This document shows positions 46,092-59,907 of a DNA stretch of 64,000 nt, one piece after another. The translations under genes and the position numbers were made by a program. Position 1 is the stretch's first letter. Each line of letters opens with the position of its first letter. This DNA is from Bryum argenteum (taxonomy: Eukaryota; Streptophyta; Bryopsida; Bryales; Bryaceae), in assembly GCA_037043015.1 (NCBI GenBank), contig CM073324.1, forward strand, positions 11,429,013-11,493,012, written 5' to 3'. Under the pieces are notes generated by a model that saw only the letters and a list, made by a program, of their open reading frames with translations, was not told the DNA's origin and ran no database searches.

Positions 46092-48069
46092 TCACAGGAT
46101 CTAGAGACATTGCAAGAGCCTTCAAGTCTACAATGCTCCCGGTGAGGAGATCAAAATATCCCCAGTAAGAGAAGTTCGAAATATGCCAAGTCAGACAATT
46201 GATGATTGCAGACACTAACGCAAAGCTACACGTACATTCATGATTCTTTGAACGGTGTACCAATCTTCCAGCTACAGTGGAGTACTCAAACACCCAACTG
46301 CTGCTACACAAGTGTTCAAATCATGTACTACTGGAGTGAATGTGGCAACGTGCGAAGCCAAGTGACCAGTCCCACTGACATTGATACAGAGCTCGTACAT
46401 TCTTAAAGATCGAACATGCGGAAGCGCACAACTGAGTACCCGATGTAACGATGGTCGAGTACAACATACCTGCCACCCTTTGCTCACAAGTCCATATATG
46501 TGCAAGCCGCACACATCATTAGCAAAACCGTGGTCTCTAGTTTGTGAACAAGAGACCTAATGCCTTGCCAATAGTCCGAAGTTATGGTTCACCGCAAACT
46601 TTACTTCTACATTAACTCCATGCGAAGGTTCTTAATCCGATGAAAGCTCAACGTGGCCGATCGATGAACAAGGGATAGCTAACATGTGCAAACATAGAGT
46701 ATGTCATAAGCGAGGTTAAGGAAGAAGGCCGTCACCGCAGATGACGCTAAAAGTCAACCAGTGAGTTAATTAGAATTACCTGCTTCACATTGACCGAGGC
46801 AAGCTGCTTCTGACTTCTGACGTCGACGTAGCGGTTGCATGCGTGCCTCCATTACGATGGCATGCATCTCACAGTTCTTAAACCCTCCCCGATCAAGAGA
46901 AAATACACAATGTTCATCAGATGAACATTTCAATCAAAACAAGATATGATAGTCTTAAACTTATTCTCGAAAGTACGAACCAAAGTACGTGCGATGCGAC
47001 TCAGCAATGACTCATGCCAACCTCAAGGAAATTGGCTTCGTTGGTGCAGCTAGATGCACTTAAGTTACCATTTATCAAAACCGTCGCAAGCTTTATACGA
47101 ATCTACCGGAGGGTGCGGTTTTGGGAGCACCACTTTTCTATAGCAAAAGTGGTGACAGCTACCGACAAAAGTGACTGTCGCATGTCGACGGTCGTTGGAC
47201 CCCGCTTCATTTACTCTTTTTAAGGGCTTCGATTGCTGATCTGACATTAAGTTGGCGAATTCAAAGTGCCAGCACCTGGAACAGTAATTGCTTCATAAAA
47301 AGTATGTGTAATATAGTCAAAGGACTGCACTTGATTTGATGATTGTGAAGCTACTGCACCAGTGCCGCCATTTGAACGCATCGGGTTTGCTTTTTATTTG
47401 AATATCAAATAAAATCTTTTGGCAATTGACCCAAATCTGTCGCATCTAGATATTTTCTAGACAAACTCATATTCTGAGTGGATTCTTATAGCTAGAGTAT
47501 TATTATTCATGTCCGTGTCAACCATTGATTATCGAGCATCTATTAGGTAGAGAATATAGTAAGAATAACTCGGGTTTTGTGCTGCATTTGGAAACAATCG
47601 TTATAGTTTCAGTTCTGAGATTGTTCTTTTAAGAACTGTTCAATCATATCACAAATACTATCTAAAGTGAACCCTACTTTTCAAGAGTAATATATGGATT
47701 TTTAGGAGTGTTAAAAAGTGAATGAACCGTCTGCCATGACCACCTTGAACAGGGAAGTTATTCCACAACAATAGCATCTCATATCTTCGATTGATGATCT
47801 GCGTGGCTTTCTCAAGGTAGAGAGGGGCCTCACTGAAGATTGCTGTGTACCCGAATCATGAATACAGAGTATGTAAAACCACAGAATCTACAGTAGTCTC
47901 ATGTTCTCCACGAACAAGTACAATAGAATGATGCCAATATAAACACACACTTGCACATCTAACAATAAGATATGACTGGATTGCCCAGAGGCCAGACACT
48001 GGATCTAGGAAATCGAAGTGCTCCTAGCCGCTTATGCCTCAAAAGACGAGATACTCCAGGGTGAGTGTG
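46092..48069. other. Intergenic region, NPC promoter side and RAPTOR 3' side
   Basis: No gene is supported. A small hairpin CACCACTTTT..AAAAGTGGTG lies at 47128-47154. Short ORFs here lack family resemblance. Confidence 0.4.
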
Positions 48070-51000
48070 TTAAATGGCTTGGCGATCTCCAGCATATATG
48101 GATACTATGGAGTCCATGGCTCCAGCAGCTAACAAGGCCTCGTAAGGATGGAAACCCAGGGCACTAACAGGGCCAATCCTTTGACCGAGGAAACTGTTGT
48201 GGAATTTCACCATGTTAAGCTGCCTCCCGTCTGTGCTAAAAACTTTAATCAGCTGCTTACCAGATCCTGTGGCAATTACGGGTGCATGCCGATGGGCAGT
48301 TAGCGACGTCAAGTGGCCCCTGTGAGCAGCCACCTCCAGAAAAGGCGCCGAAGTCTGCCTCAAGTCCAAAAACCGGAGATCTCCACCTGGGGAAGCAGAC
48401 ACTATCTGTACAAAGAACAAACTTCATAAGCCTCATCACAGCATTAGTGCATGGAGTGTCTACAATGCAGCATATAGATCAGTATGTGAGAGCTAAACGT
48501 GTTCATGCGAGGCTGAGAAGGACGTACCTTCGAAAACTCCATTCCGGGTAGGAAGTCGACGCCCACCACCTTCTGTGCATGAGGTTTCATTGAGCTCACA
48601 AGCCTGTGAACATCTCATTAGGTTAGAGATTGAATAGAAACGAGCCCATTTTGGTATGCTTTCGGTCAAGTGTGACATGAATAGCTGGGTACCGGATAGA
48701 GAAAAGAAATCTCTTGTTAATCTCACAAAGACAAAATCAACTCTTTAGTTAAGTAATAGTGAAGAAGAACCCACGTTTTTGGGGACCGAATGTCGTAAAC
48801 CAGTACAGAGCCGTCTCCATGGCCAGTTATCAGGTGCGCACCGTCCGTTTGACAAGAAGCCTGCAAAGAGATACACAACACGGATTTCAAGAGTTCAAAT
48901 TCATCGTCGAACACCAGGTCTTGATCGTAATAACAGACCACAAGTGATAGAATTTTATACGTATATACTTAAATGTTGAATTGAATTCACGCCATTCAAC
49001 TTAATCGCATGGGAGAAAACGAAAGGGTTAAAAGCAAGAGATCCCGAACGTGGAAGATTCGTTCGAGTACTCCAAGGAGTTTACCATGGCAGACACAGAA
49101 CTCTCTGAACAAGTGGAAATGGTTGAGCTGAGCTGCTCCCGTTCCAAATCCCATACCATAATATCTGAGATGGGGCCTGATGAATACTGCACAAACACAA
49201 CATTGATGAGCCCAACAGGAAATTGACCATAAAAGTCACTGCGATCTGAATCGGCAAGTCGGCTTACCAAGAGCCCAGTCATTTGTTGCCAGTCCACAGC
49301 AGCATTGGTACTTCGAGAACCAGGCTTGTAACCCTGCAAAGTCTGCCATGCTGTTGCCAGGCATTGATTGTCCCTTTGTGTATAGTCTCTCCAAACCCGC
49401 ACGCTACCATCGTCTGTACCACAAAGAGAGCATCATTCCTGATTCAGCTAGTCTAGAGCTAAAGACTTGAGCGACATTACCGAACTACAATGCTGAAATA
49501 GAACCATGCGTGAATATTATGACTGCAGCAATTACCGGCCCAGACGATAACATAGCAAGCGATGAGGAACCTGATTACTTTGCGTGTATGAACTAAACTA
49601 CTGGGAATCTTCGGAATCGGAAAGAACCACAAGCAACAGCTCAACCATAAACGACGAACAACTCACTTGAAGCAACCAGGAGAAGACTGTCATCCGTCTC
49701 GTTGAGCAAGCAGAGCTTAGAGACACCCTTATCAAGACCCATGTGATTCTCGAAGGTGTTCACCACTGTAGCTTCTTCGTAGTCCCATACCCTGCGGAAC
49801 CATTTCCACATGAGGGGAGCGTTACGGATCAATATTGAGCACATACTTACCATTTTAACAACAATGCATGCTTCGATGTGACACGATCTCACGATACATA
49901 GGCAATGTCATTCCACAACCTTGAGACTTGCAACAAGCGCATTGAACACACATACTACGATATACAACGTCTTGATGCACCTAAGTGTCTACACGTTCTT
50001 ACAGCAAAACTTTCAGCTACTAGCACAATGATATAACGTCTATATGGGAAATGACAATCACAACCCACAATCTAAATAGAAGTAGTAACAGTACCTGATG
50101 GTCTCGATATCGTCTGCAGTACAGACAAGGGGCTTGAATGGATGCAGGAGCACAGCTTTAATTCCAATAGCAGATCCGGTATCCCAACTTGCAATTTGGT
50201 CACCGAGTTTGCTCACACCTGCTCTCCTCGCCATCGAAAGATTCATTACTTTTACATTCTCCACCACAAATAAACAATATGCTTCCAGGAGAGTTGGGCT
50301 GTATAGCATACAACTTCCTTCACAGGTATCAGAGCTAGCTATCTTAGGAACAACCATGGGGCATTGCAGTAGATAAATCTCATGCAGGAGTGTGAAACAA
50401 CTAACATTTCAGGGGTAACGTTAAGCATGGCCGTATCGAAATCTCAAATCTGAGAATCATAACATAGAAATCGACAGAGAAATACATTCGTTGGCACCGT
50501 TGGTAAATGAGGTGAACTGTTGAATGATTGCGTCAGTTTGCCCAGTCACTCACCTGAATGTTGCCACATGGCAATGCCGTCGCAGGCCTCTCGTTCTCTT
50601 ATTTCTCGGCGAGCTATGTTCTCTTCATCGTCGTCGTGAAAAGGTTCGAGAAGAGGCCGAGAGAAGTGTTCACAGCTCCGCCTGTAGAATGTCGACTCTG
50701 GCAAAGGAAAGAATGCAGCAGGTGACCCAGGATTTACAGTTGACAGTCCAGAGGCCAAGATTTTCCCATGAGCAATATTTCCATTTTCGTTACTAGGGAC
50801 TTGAGACGACGACGCCAGTTCAGCAACCTCTTCAGCTGTCCTCCCTAGTGATGTAGGCGTGTTCCAAGGTGCCTCCATGGATGCCACCCGTCTTAAACTA
50901 CTAGGGGCCCCAGCCAAAAATGGCTGGCGATTAGGAGGGCTGGGAGGCGGAGTAGAAATAATCCAAGCATTTGCAATGTTACCTGTCAGAAAGTGAAGTT

Positions 51001-54000
51001 AGTTATTCTGTCTTGACGATTTTGTGGTATACTTTGCACTTCGCCTGGGTAAGTGCATACTTTCTCTGGAAAAACTCAAATCATTCTGATACTCAAGTTT
51101 TAGTGGCAGGATCGGTCACACATAGCGTCCTACACATCCTGAATGTCAAACATCCCCGGCGAATATACAAAAGTAAAGAAAGACATAGCACGCTCCCAAA
51201 GTGTGACGATGTCGACATTACAAACATAAATTTCCCAAACGAAGTATAATTATTGTCTTTGAATTTCGAAACCCACAATGTCAGGTGGCTTTAGAATGAC
51301 TAGATCGTTCTGGGGATCAACAATATCAATTAGAGAATGTTCAGACATTCATCTAACTCAAATAGCAGTTCTAAATGTTTGATCCGTATGAGCAAAGATG
51401 AAGCTTGCACAAGGGTCAGACCGCAAGGATGGATCCCAGGTGTTAGAAGAAGTAGTGGTGGTCTCTTTGCTACAAAGTTATTCCTTCCTTTAACCAAACT
51501 CTTTCATTAAGATGAACCAACCACGCTTGTTCGATGCGTTCGCGTGGATACGAAAGTAGGATGCACCCACCTGCAGTGGATGTGACTCGGTGCAGAACAT
51601 CAGCAATAGGGGAAGAAGGCGCAGATGAGGTTTGGTGATGAATAGCAGCCCCATTTGCGCCAGATCTTGAAGGTATCCCAGTTTGAGCCAACTCAACTCC
51701 CATAATTCGCAACACTTGTTGGCCTAGAAATGCCACTGGGGGCGATGGGTCCCTAGCCAAGGCATGTACAGCTCTGACGCATTGGAGATAAATATTTTCA
51801 TCTTCTGAGCGGTTCCGAGACGTGCTGTCTGTGTTGGTGAGATCGTCGTTCTCGACAGACTCCTTAAGCACATCTCTTTCTAAAAGTGGAGAAGCCGTAA
51901 TGGGTGGCAGATGTGAGGAACTCGATGCCGGGCTCATATAAGCTTCGACCGCTTCGCGAAACCTCCGGTTGTGGCCGGAAGCTAGCCGTCCCATAGCTGC
52001 AAACAAAGTTACTCAATGGTTTCTGTTTGCTGCAACCCCATAATTAAATTTGAGATACTTCGATTCTAGGTTATGTGTGTTTGAAGAGTATCATCTGCGA
52101 TAAGAATCTGCAATAAACTCAGTCTTTGTCATGCACTAGATTCAAACCTGTAGCAAGCTCCGCCCGGACAAGAGGACTTCCATCACCAAGAACATTAAGT
52201 AAAGAGTGAGATATCTCCTGCTCTCTAATGCGAGTCGCTTCATCCAGATCATCATGTCGTCTTTCTTTGGGAAACGGCTTCGAACTCACTTTTACAAGCC
52301 CTCCTAAAGCAAAGATGGCTGCCGCACGAACCTGGAAGAGTGAACATCATTAGATTGATATCTTGGCACATAAACATGATCTACTTGAAACTCATCAGCT
52401 GAAAGTGGCATGATAAATGATACAGTGATTTTCCTTCTCATACCAAAAGATTATCACGCATGGACTCTCGTATCCTAAGACTACTATGTTGTCTCAATTT
52501 AGTTTGGTGTACACAAGGACATCATATCGTTTGAGATATTCACATCAACTCCGCACCTCTGGTTGTGGCTCAGCTAGAACCCTTCCAAGAATTGCAGTTG
52601 CATTGTCATTGAATGCTTCTGAAGCACCCACTGGAGATCCTTCCCAATGCTTTCCAAGGCACAGACATAGCCATTGCAGGAGCAAGGGTTCAGACTGCTT
52701 GTCAATAATATCGATAGCGTGTTGCAGATGCGAGAGACATAGGCCTGTTAGATTAGCTTGGATACATGCTTGCTGGCCACGCGGATGTCCATCTGCTATA
52801 ACTGCTAGCACGAATGCAGCCATTGTATGCTGCTCAGGAATAATATCTGGGTTCTCGAGGAAGCGGATAAAGTACCAGTGGCCGCCATCTTTGACAAGAT
52901 CAACTTGGCATGACTGCACCAGATACAAACACTCAAATTGAATGAGAACCACTTCGTACCAGATGCTCATTCAGCTTCCGAAGCGTACTCCGAAGGTGAT
53001 TAATAATTTGAGTAAGCAGATATTAGTTTGAACAGTATCAACACAAATGCAAGCCAGGAACGATCTCTCCTTGCTAGCATTTCGAGAGGCAATTTTAGCA
53101 CATCGGAGACATATCACGAGGAGAATATGCCTAGAGTCTTCTAGGATTCACTCGATATGAAAATTTGAAGACACATCTGAAGAGAATTGAAAGCGTAATG
53201 TACTATTCTGTCCAATACCCAGTGTCAAATTAAACATTCACATCATGACCTCATGGATGGTAAGACAAGTACCTTATCATGGGCTAGGATTTTGGTCCAG
53301 ATGAATACAAGAATGTGTCTCAACTCAATGGCAGTAGTTTGCAGTAGCTTGAGAACATAAGGGAAAATTCCAACTGATAATGCCTGGCACAAACAAACCC
53401 TAAAATTAATATTGCTATTCAGCACTAAACTACTAAAACAGAGCACGTGGTGTTGTCACTGTCATGTGGGATCAACCACATAATAGCATCTTTGCGGAAG
53501 GTAGTAAGCAATAAGGTATAGGAAAACTCATTCTGTAGAAACTGTAATACTCAGAACAGTTCACTAGACTCAACCCAAAATCTTGCAATAACATCTCTGG
53601 GGAAGTTTGGACATTGTAACCTGAGAGGAGGAACGAATCCTAGTCTGTCTTAGAAGGGTAGCAGCCTTGAGAGGAAGTAGGTACTTACCAGATCCATAGC
53701 CCAGGCCCCCATATCCAGAAACCGGCCCAAAAGTAAAAGTGCCCGGGACCTATGTGACTGGCTTAAAAGCACCTGCGTGCACAAAGTCACAACAAAGTGA
53801 GGCACACATCAACATGTCTTCTGTAAAAGTCGAAATACTTGGATGCAACATTTCATGTCTTTAATCAGGTTGGAAAAGAGAGGAACTTTGACGACAAAGC
53901 TGAAGAAGAAGATCAAAGGTGCAACCTGTAAGACAATGGGAAGCTGCTCAGGCGGCTTCTTCCTTTCCGAACCATGGTCCAACCACACCTCGAAAGCTGT

Positions 54001-57000
54001 CAGCTGCTCTGTGAAGAAAGGAGTTGACTGCAAATGGGAAGCAAACAGCGAACATCATACTCAAGTTTCAAGGTCCGAGGCACCCCTAGATAAAAGAGAG
54101 AACAAACCACTTCTCGTAGATCACATTAAGCACACTCCATTATTTTATGTAGAGAGATGTTTCATAGCGGAGAAGAGGTTTCCCTGGATCTCTGACCGGG
54201 AAGGATCATTGCGTGAAAGATAAGATTGCAGAGACAATTTTACCTAGTCAAGCAGCTCCATGACATTTCACGACAAGAATATTGTTAAGTCGGCTTAAAC
54301 CAGAAGATACCTTCTAGACTAAAACCTCTTGAAGGCTATGTTACAGAGTACCTCAAATTCTGCAGCTGGGTCGCTCAACAAACTCGGTATTTGTTTGAGA
54401 CATATTTCGGCCGCCATATCCCAGGCATGCCTGCACACATACAGTTCTTTCAGAATAGCCATCCTAACCAATTGACTGGGGTATGCACATTGTTTCCGTG
54501 ACCTTATCAATAATGAAAGGTTACGTGTAACGACTGAAGCTGATGATGTCAGTAGACAATCCGTCACTACGTTACAGCATCGTGGAGCTCTTGAAAGTCG
54601 TGAACTTATGAAGTGAAAGGTGACAAAATCTATCCATGAATGCACTGGTAGAGGAGATTGGATGAATATTATATCATAGATACTATAGGCATACCACATC
54701 GAATGTTGATGTGTTGATGGCAGGCGAGGGTACGATTGTGGACAGCAATTGGAAGCTTTCATGATACGCTCCGCTAGAAGGAAATTCCGAAACAAACTTG
54801 CCACAAGGAGATCCTGTCGGAACAGCCGCTGGAAGAGCTCTATTCAACCCAAATTACAAGATAAGGTTTTTGAGCGTGTGGCATGCCCCAGCTGATTGAT
54901 GACAATCCTTAACAGCTAACTTAGTACCTATTTAATAGCAGACATTTCAACTTCAATATTGATCAACGAAGAAAAGTAAAGCACTGCTGCACTGAAGATA
55001 CAGATACTCATATATACTTCGTGACATTCAAGAAATGCGTTGTGACGCATGAGGGCGTCCAAAAAAAACACAAAGCTTCCAACCAAAGGATCCTGGACAT
55101 CTCACCTCGAGGGAGCACATTCCAAGCTATAGTATCCGTAATAGCCGTGAAGATCCAATTAAGCTCGCCCAACGGTGTTTTTCTATCATTCTGACGCCCA
55201 GGAATCTTGTCAATTAGATCAGGATCCAAACAAAGTAACGATCGTGAACAAAACCTGAAAACAATGGGGTGAACCGTGGATATCTTTGCGCGAGGTACAA
55301 TATATTACACAGCATAATAGGCTATAATCAACGCTTAAACCAACTCCAAAGCGAACATGAAATCTGAACTCCTTGTCCACTTCAAAGAAATAATATAGTT
55401 GAACTTACTAATTAAGTATCATGGAATTGATGCAATGGTTTTGGCTCAACTTCAATCTAGCGATTTACCATCTCAAGGCAATCTTGATAGGAGTTGTTAG
55501 ACATGAAGTAAAGACGTCAGCTGGAAGCTCCGAATTTTGAGGTAGCGTTTCATATGCCCCGCACGCAGCCAGCAATATACAGTCCTTAAAAGCGGGAACG
55601 GAAGAATCTGAAGCGTGGCCGCCAGACGCCCAATCTGGTCGCTGCAAATGACAAACTGGTAAGACATATATTTGACAAGAGCCAATCGAGTCCAAAATAT
55701 CACGCCAAGTATTGTAGCCTAACAATTTTCAATAGAACGTCCACTACTACGATATGTAATGTAGATTGATATACCTTACAAAACGCATTAACAATCATGC
55801 CTGCCGCCGAGCAATCGAACAAGTAGATGGAGGGGTGTCCAAGAAACGACTCCAACTCGTAAACAGATAGAGGTAGGTACTGGGTGAAGTGCTGCACGAA
55901 GAGATCAATACATAAAACTGTTATCTTCATTTCTTCAGCATATTTCAAACAATGGAGCTTTATCAAGACACAAAAACAAGCAATCAGAGATAGACACACG
56001 AATTGAACCTATAGTGTCCTCTTCTCTAAGTCGTTCTCAGCAAACCTCATAACAAAATGACTTGTAAATTTAAAGTTACTGCAAGGACCCCCAGCTACAA
56101 GCTGCGGGCAGGCCATGAAGTTTTAAAATTAGATCGGTCTTACCCAGCACATACGAACGTAACAAAATGCAAATAACAGGGAGCTGATTGTTGGATGCAA
56201 TATAAGGAACATATGCAATTCAATGCAGAAATTTCCTGTGTAACAATATTTGAAGGGTGCACTCTAACCTTGTTAAATAGCCAAATCTCTCCATTTTTTG
56301 TTGGTTTAGGTACACCATGTCCATTGTAATGAAACAGAACTCTCTCATGTCTGGCATTTTTTCGACTGAGCAAACATAGTTTCTTCACTTCGTCTAGAGT
56401 TGGGTCAAGACAGACCTTATAATCCGCCTGCGTAAATATGAATCAATCGCTGTGCAAACGTTCCAATCTCCTCAGATTGTAAGAGACATTACAACAAGGT
56501 TATAATTACGCAGAAACAATCTGAGACACCGATGATGTAAAATGTTTCGAAGCTGTCTTACCCTAGGTTGCCACCGCTCATACTGTGCTTGTAGATTTCT
56601 ACCGATCGCATCTAGAGCTTTCGGGGCTGCAGCCGAGAATGGATCTGCAAACAAACCGAGATCTCAGAGTGTAACACTTTAATCGTTCAAGAACAAATTA
56701 TGCATGGTAGAACAAATTACCGAAACATTCCCACCTCCCAATGCCTCTCGTCAACAATTGATTGCATCATAACAGTTCTGTACCTATCCAACATTCCAGG
56801 CGAGCGCATGGGGATAATTTGATGACATCCGGCGGATCCACTCCAATATTCAAGCACAGGGCCACCACCACATACCCTGTTCTCATCTGCCAGAATACAA
56901 GCTCAGGAAAATTAAGTTGCTATCACTAGTTTACAGCAACTACATCAAGATATGATCACCTGAGAACGATATTATCCCTGACAACAGAACCTTCGATTCA

Positions 57001-57843
57001 ATTCTGCTGTTGACAGAACTAGCAATCAGCAACTACAGCGGGATATCAGGCAGACACCTGGACGTCTCGCCACCAGATATGACCACATGTTCATGACAAT
57101 GGCGGGTTTTTGATGAAATTGGCGGTCAGATCTACATCGTTCTCAATATTAAGGCCTCGAAGACAGCGTTCTGTTACACGTCTATGCTGAAGGCAGTAGC
57201 AATGAGTCAAACTTTCAAGAGAAAAGAGATCAGGTAGCCAACGGAGGTCAATACATTCAGCTTCAGGAGCTCAACAATTACCAAGTAGACCCACTCACAC
57301 ACTTGATTAACTGATCTAGTTTCAGTCAACCAAGAACCAAAATAGTTCCAGCACGTCACTGAGGTTGGGTCATTGTGAAAAATATCTCGAGGTTGCAATG
57401 CAAAAAATTATTCCTACAATTTTCTACGAGCGAATCAACAAATCTTTCCTCAAGGGCAGCTCCGCTATTTCTTGAACTTTCAGATCATCAGATGATCTAC
57501 GGTACCCACCCGGACATTAAACAAGAAAAATAAAAGTGAATCTTAAAAGAGAAAAATAAACTTAATTCACCACAAAACACGTCACTTAACGTACTCTGTC
57601 ATTCATTCTCCATCGCGACACAATCCCGGGGGCCTCGGGGTCTGCTGCTGCAGAAGGCAAGGTGAGTTGATACGCGACATGGCGAGCGTCGCACAAGTAA
57701 GAAACCACCTTTCCCCGGCGGTCGATGCGTTTAGACTCGCCATCGCCATGTGCTTCCTGCCTTCTTTCAAGTACAAGCGCTTCACCATCGCCATGTCCAT
57801 CCTGCCTGGCTTCAATTGCAGGCTCTTCTCCAGACTCCACCAT
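48070..57843 (-). CDS. RAPTOR: Regulatory-associated protein of TOR (RAPTOR), 23 exons, complete
   Basis: Scaffold of the TORC1 kinase complex that recruits substrates. Minus-strand exons: 57843-57595, 56886-56784, 56644-56562, 56427-56269, 55891-55775, 55641-55469, 55254-55106, 54839-54695, 54430-54352, 54027-53926, 53772-53689, 53383-53273, 52913-52557, 52331-52148, 51996-51571, 50982-50554, 50218-50095, 49791-49667, 49413-49268, 49186-49085, 48860-48775, 48603-48528, 48405-48070. All phases agree and give about 1,314 aa, normal for plant RAPTOR. The caspase-like RNC domain (exons 2-7) has [13 protein letters not shown] (H182) and [12 protein letters not shown] (C225). HEAT-type repeats follow ([31 protein letters not shown]). 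From about residue 985 there are seven-bladed WD40 repeats ([32 protein letters not shown]). No disabling change was seen. Confidence 0.97.
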
Positions 57844-58904
57844 GTTGCTCGCACACTTATGATTACATCAACGTTCTCCCGCCCAAATCCCCTCAACCCA
57901 CACACCACATTTTGAATTCACCCCGCCAAAGTGCACAAGTCACATCAGGAAGGCGCCATTGCACAAACAAGCCACCTCGAGGAAATTCGAAGTTTCCCTT
58001 CCACGCCTCTCATTAACGCCATGACCCCAATTGTTCTAAGAGTGCTACCGGTCGATCGCTCGCTCTCTCTCTCTCTCTCTCGATTACATGCTTTCTGATA
58101 CTTCTCTATCTCTGTAGTTCTGCTAAAGTGGGAATTGTCGGGTGTGTTTGTTTGTGTGTGCATGAGCAGATGATGAACAAAGAAGGGAGGAGCAGGAAGG
58201 CATGCACACCAACTGAGGCTCTTATTCCCTACAAGACGAGTACTGCAACGCAAAAGCTCACGGGTAGGCTGGAATCTAGAGACGTGGTAGACTTTTTAAG
58301 CACATATACAGAACATGCCAGTGTATTCCATTCCCGTTCACACCGCTGCCTTGTGGCATTTCCTACCGAAATTCCTTGAAAGCATAATCGGTTACCAAAA
58401 TTCCATGCACTCTCAGCAGTTTCTGGTCCCCTTTCATGCGCACTAATGAACGGCGATTGTTTTGACCTCCGAAGGTATCTCTCCTACGCAATCTCTTCAT
58501 TCTCAGAATAAGTGAATATAGGTGAGAACTATTAGTAGGAATGGATGAGGATTAGGATGACGATGATTCTCAATAACTAAATGAGATAAAACTATTTGAC
58601 TTACAAAGGGTATCCAAGAAGTTAAGCAACATCATGTGTGGTTGTTTTGACAAGTTTTAAAATTCTAAATACTAGATTTGATAAACCTTGTTCAGAGGAA
58701 GATTTTGTAATTATGGATACTTTTATACATTGAAAGCAAGGTTCATGACTAATTAGATTGTGATTCTGCTCTTTGTTTTGGTTACTTATTCTATACCTTC
58801 TTTTCTCTTGTGATTTTACATCAAATTTGTCACTTGTGTATATGATGGCTCAGTGAGAAGGTAATCTTAAGAAAATTGTTTAGAGACTACATTTTCAGTA
58901 TTTA
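57844..58904 (-). promoter_or_regulatory. RAPTOR 5' leader and promoter with GA microsatellite
   Basis: The (CT)n run at 58062-58081 reads (GA)n on the coding strand, about 220 bp upstream of the ATG, a common feature of plant housekeeping 5' regions. No TATA box was identified. The remaining bases up to the Helitron edge show no other feature. Confidence 0.4.
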
Positions 58905-58933
58905 CTAGCGGTTGGCGCTTGCGTTGCAACGCA
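58905..58933 (-). terminator. Helitron 3' hairpin and CTAG terminus
   Basis: A 14-nt self-complementary stem TGCGTTG/CAACGCA, then AGCGCCAACCG and CTAG, then T in the host. This order matches the canonical Helitron termination signal and A|T insertion preference. Confidence 0.88.
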
Positions 58934-59907
58934 TTAGTCCAACCATTTTAATGTGGTTTTTATATTATTACACAAAAGGAAAGTAAAAAAATAAGGAAGG
59001 TAACAAAAGAATGTTTGCATTGGAAAATATACATTCATTGAATTGTAAAATCAAAAGTATAACCTTTTTCAATTGAATGATACATTGCTTCAAGGGAGAC
59101 AATATAATTGAACACCAAAAGAATGCAATATGACCGAAGCAGACATTCCTCAAACAAAATCTTAACATTTTCAAGTATGATGCAACAAACGGCGCTTCAT
59201 TTCGATCATTTTTGAGAAAAATGTGAGTGGTAAAAGAATTGAAGTGGGGAGCGAGGTTGCAACAACTTTCATCCATAACCTATTTTTCATCCATTGCATC
59301 CCCAACATTTTTTCCATTCAACGCGCGATTTGCATCCACTGTGAGATTTGTCATCCCTTCGCGATTTTTCATCTATCGCACATATTTTCATCCAGTGTGG
59401 ATGAAACTGTATTTTGTGCAGAATTAATTTAACAGTGAGTTATTATCTCCCAAAATACATATTTTTTTTGAATTCCGACTTCGGATTCGAACTTATTAGG
59501 TGCATTTTCATCTTGTAGGATAGAAAAAAGATTGTGACAAATTTTTTCGAAAATCGACATTTTATAGTGTCTTCAAAAAGAAGAATTTAGAGTCTAAACT
59601 TTGAAGGCTTGAGAATATGTTCATCACATTTGTTTTTATGCATGTTTTTTGTGTGTTACATGTCAATTGTGGTTCTTGACCGGTTATGTATAGCAATCTT
59701 CATTTACACAACTTGTAAGATGTCTCATTTGAAACAATAACATGATAATGATAAACACCAAAAGAATACAATTGGATGGAAGGGGATGTCGCCGAAGCGT
59801 GCATGAACCCTAAACATGCGAGTTTGAAACAAACTCTTAACTTTTCCATCCACTTGTTTCGTGTGTAAAAATTTAGAGGAATTAATAATATATTATACAT
59901 GACAATG

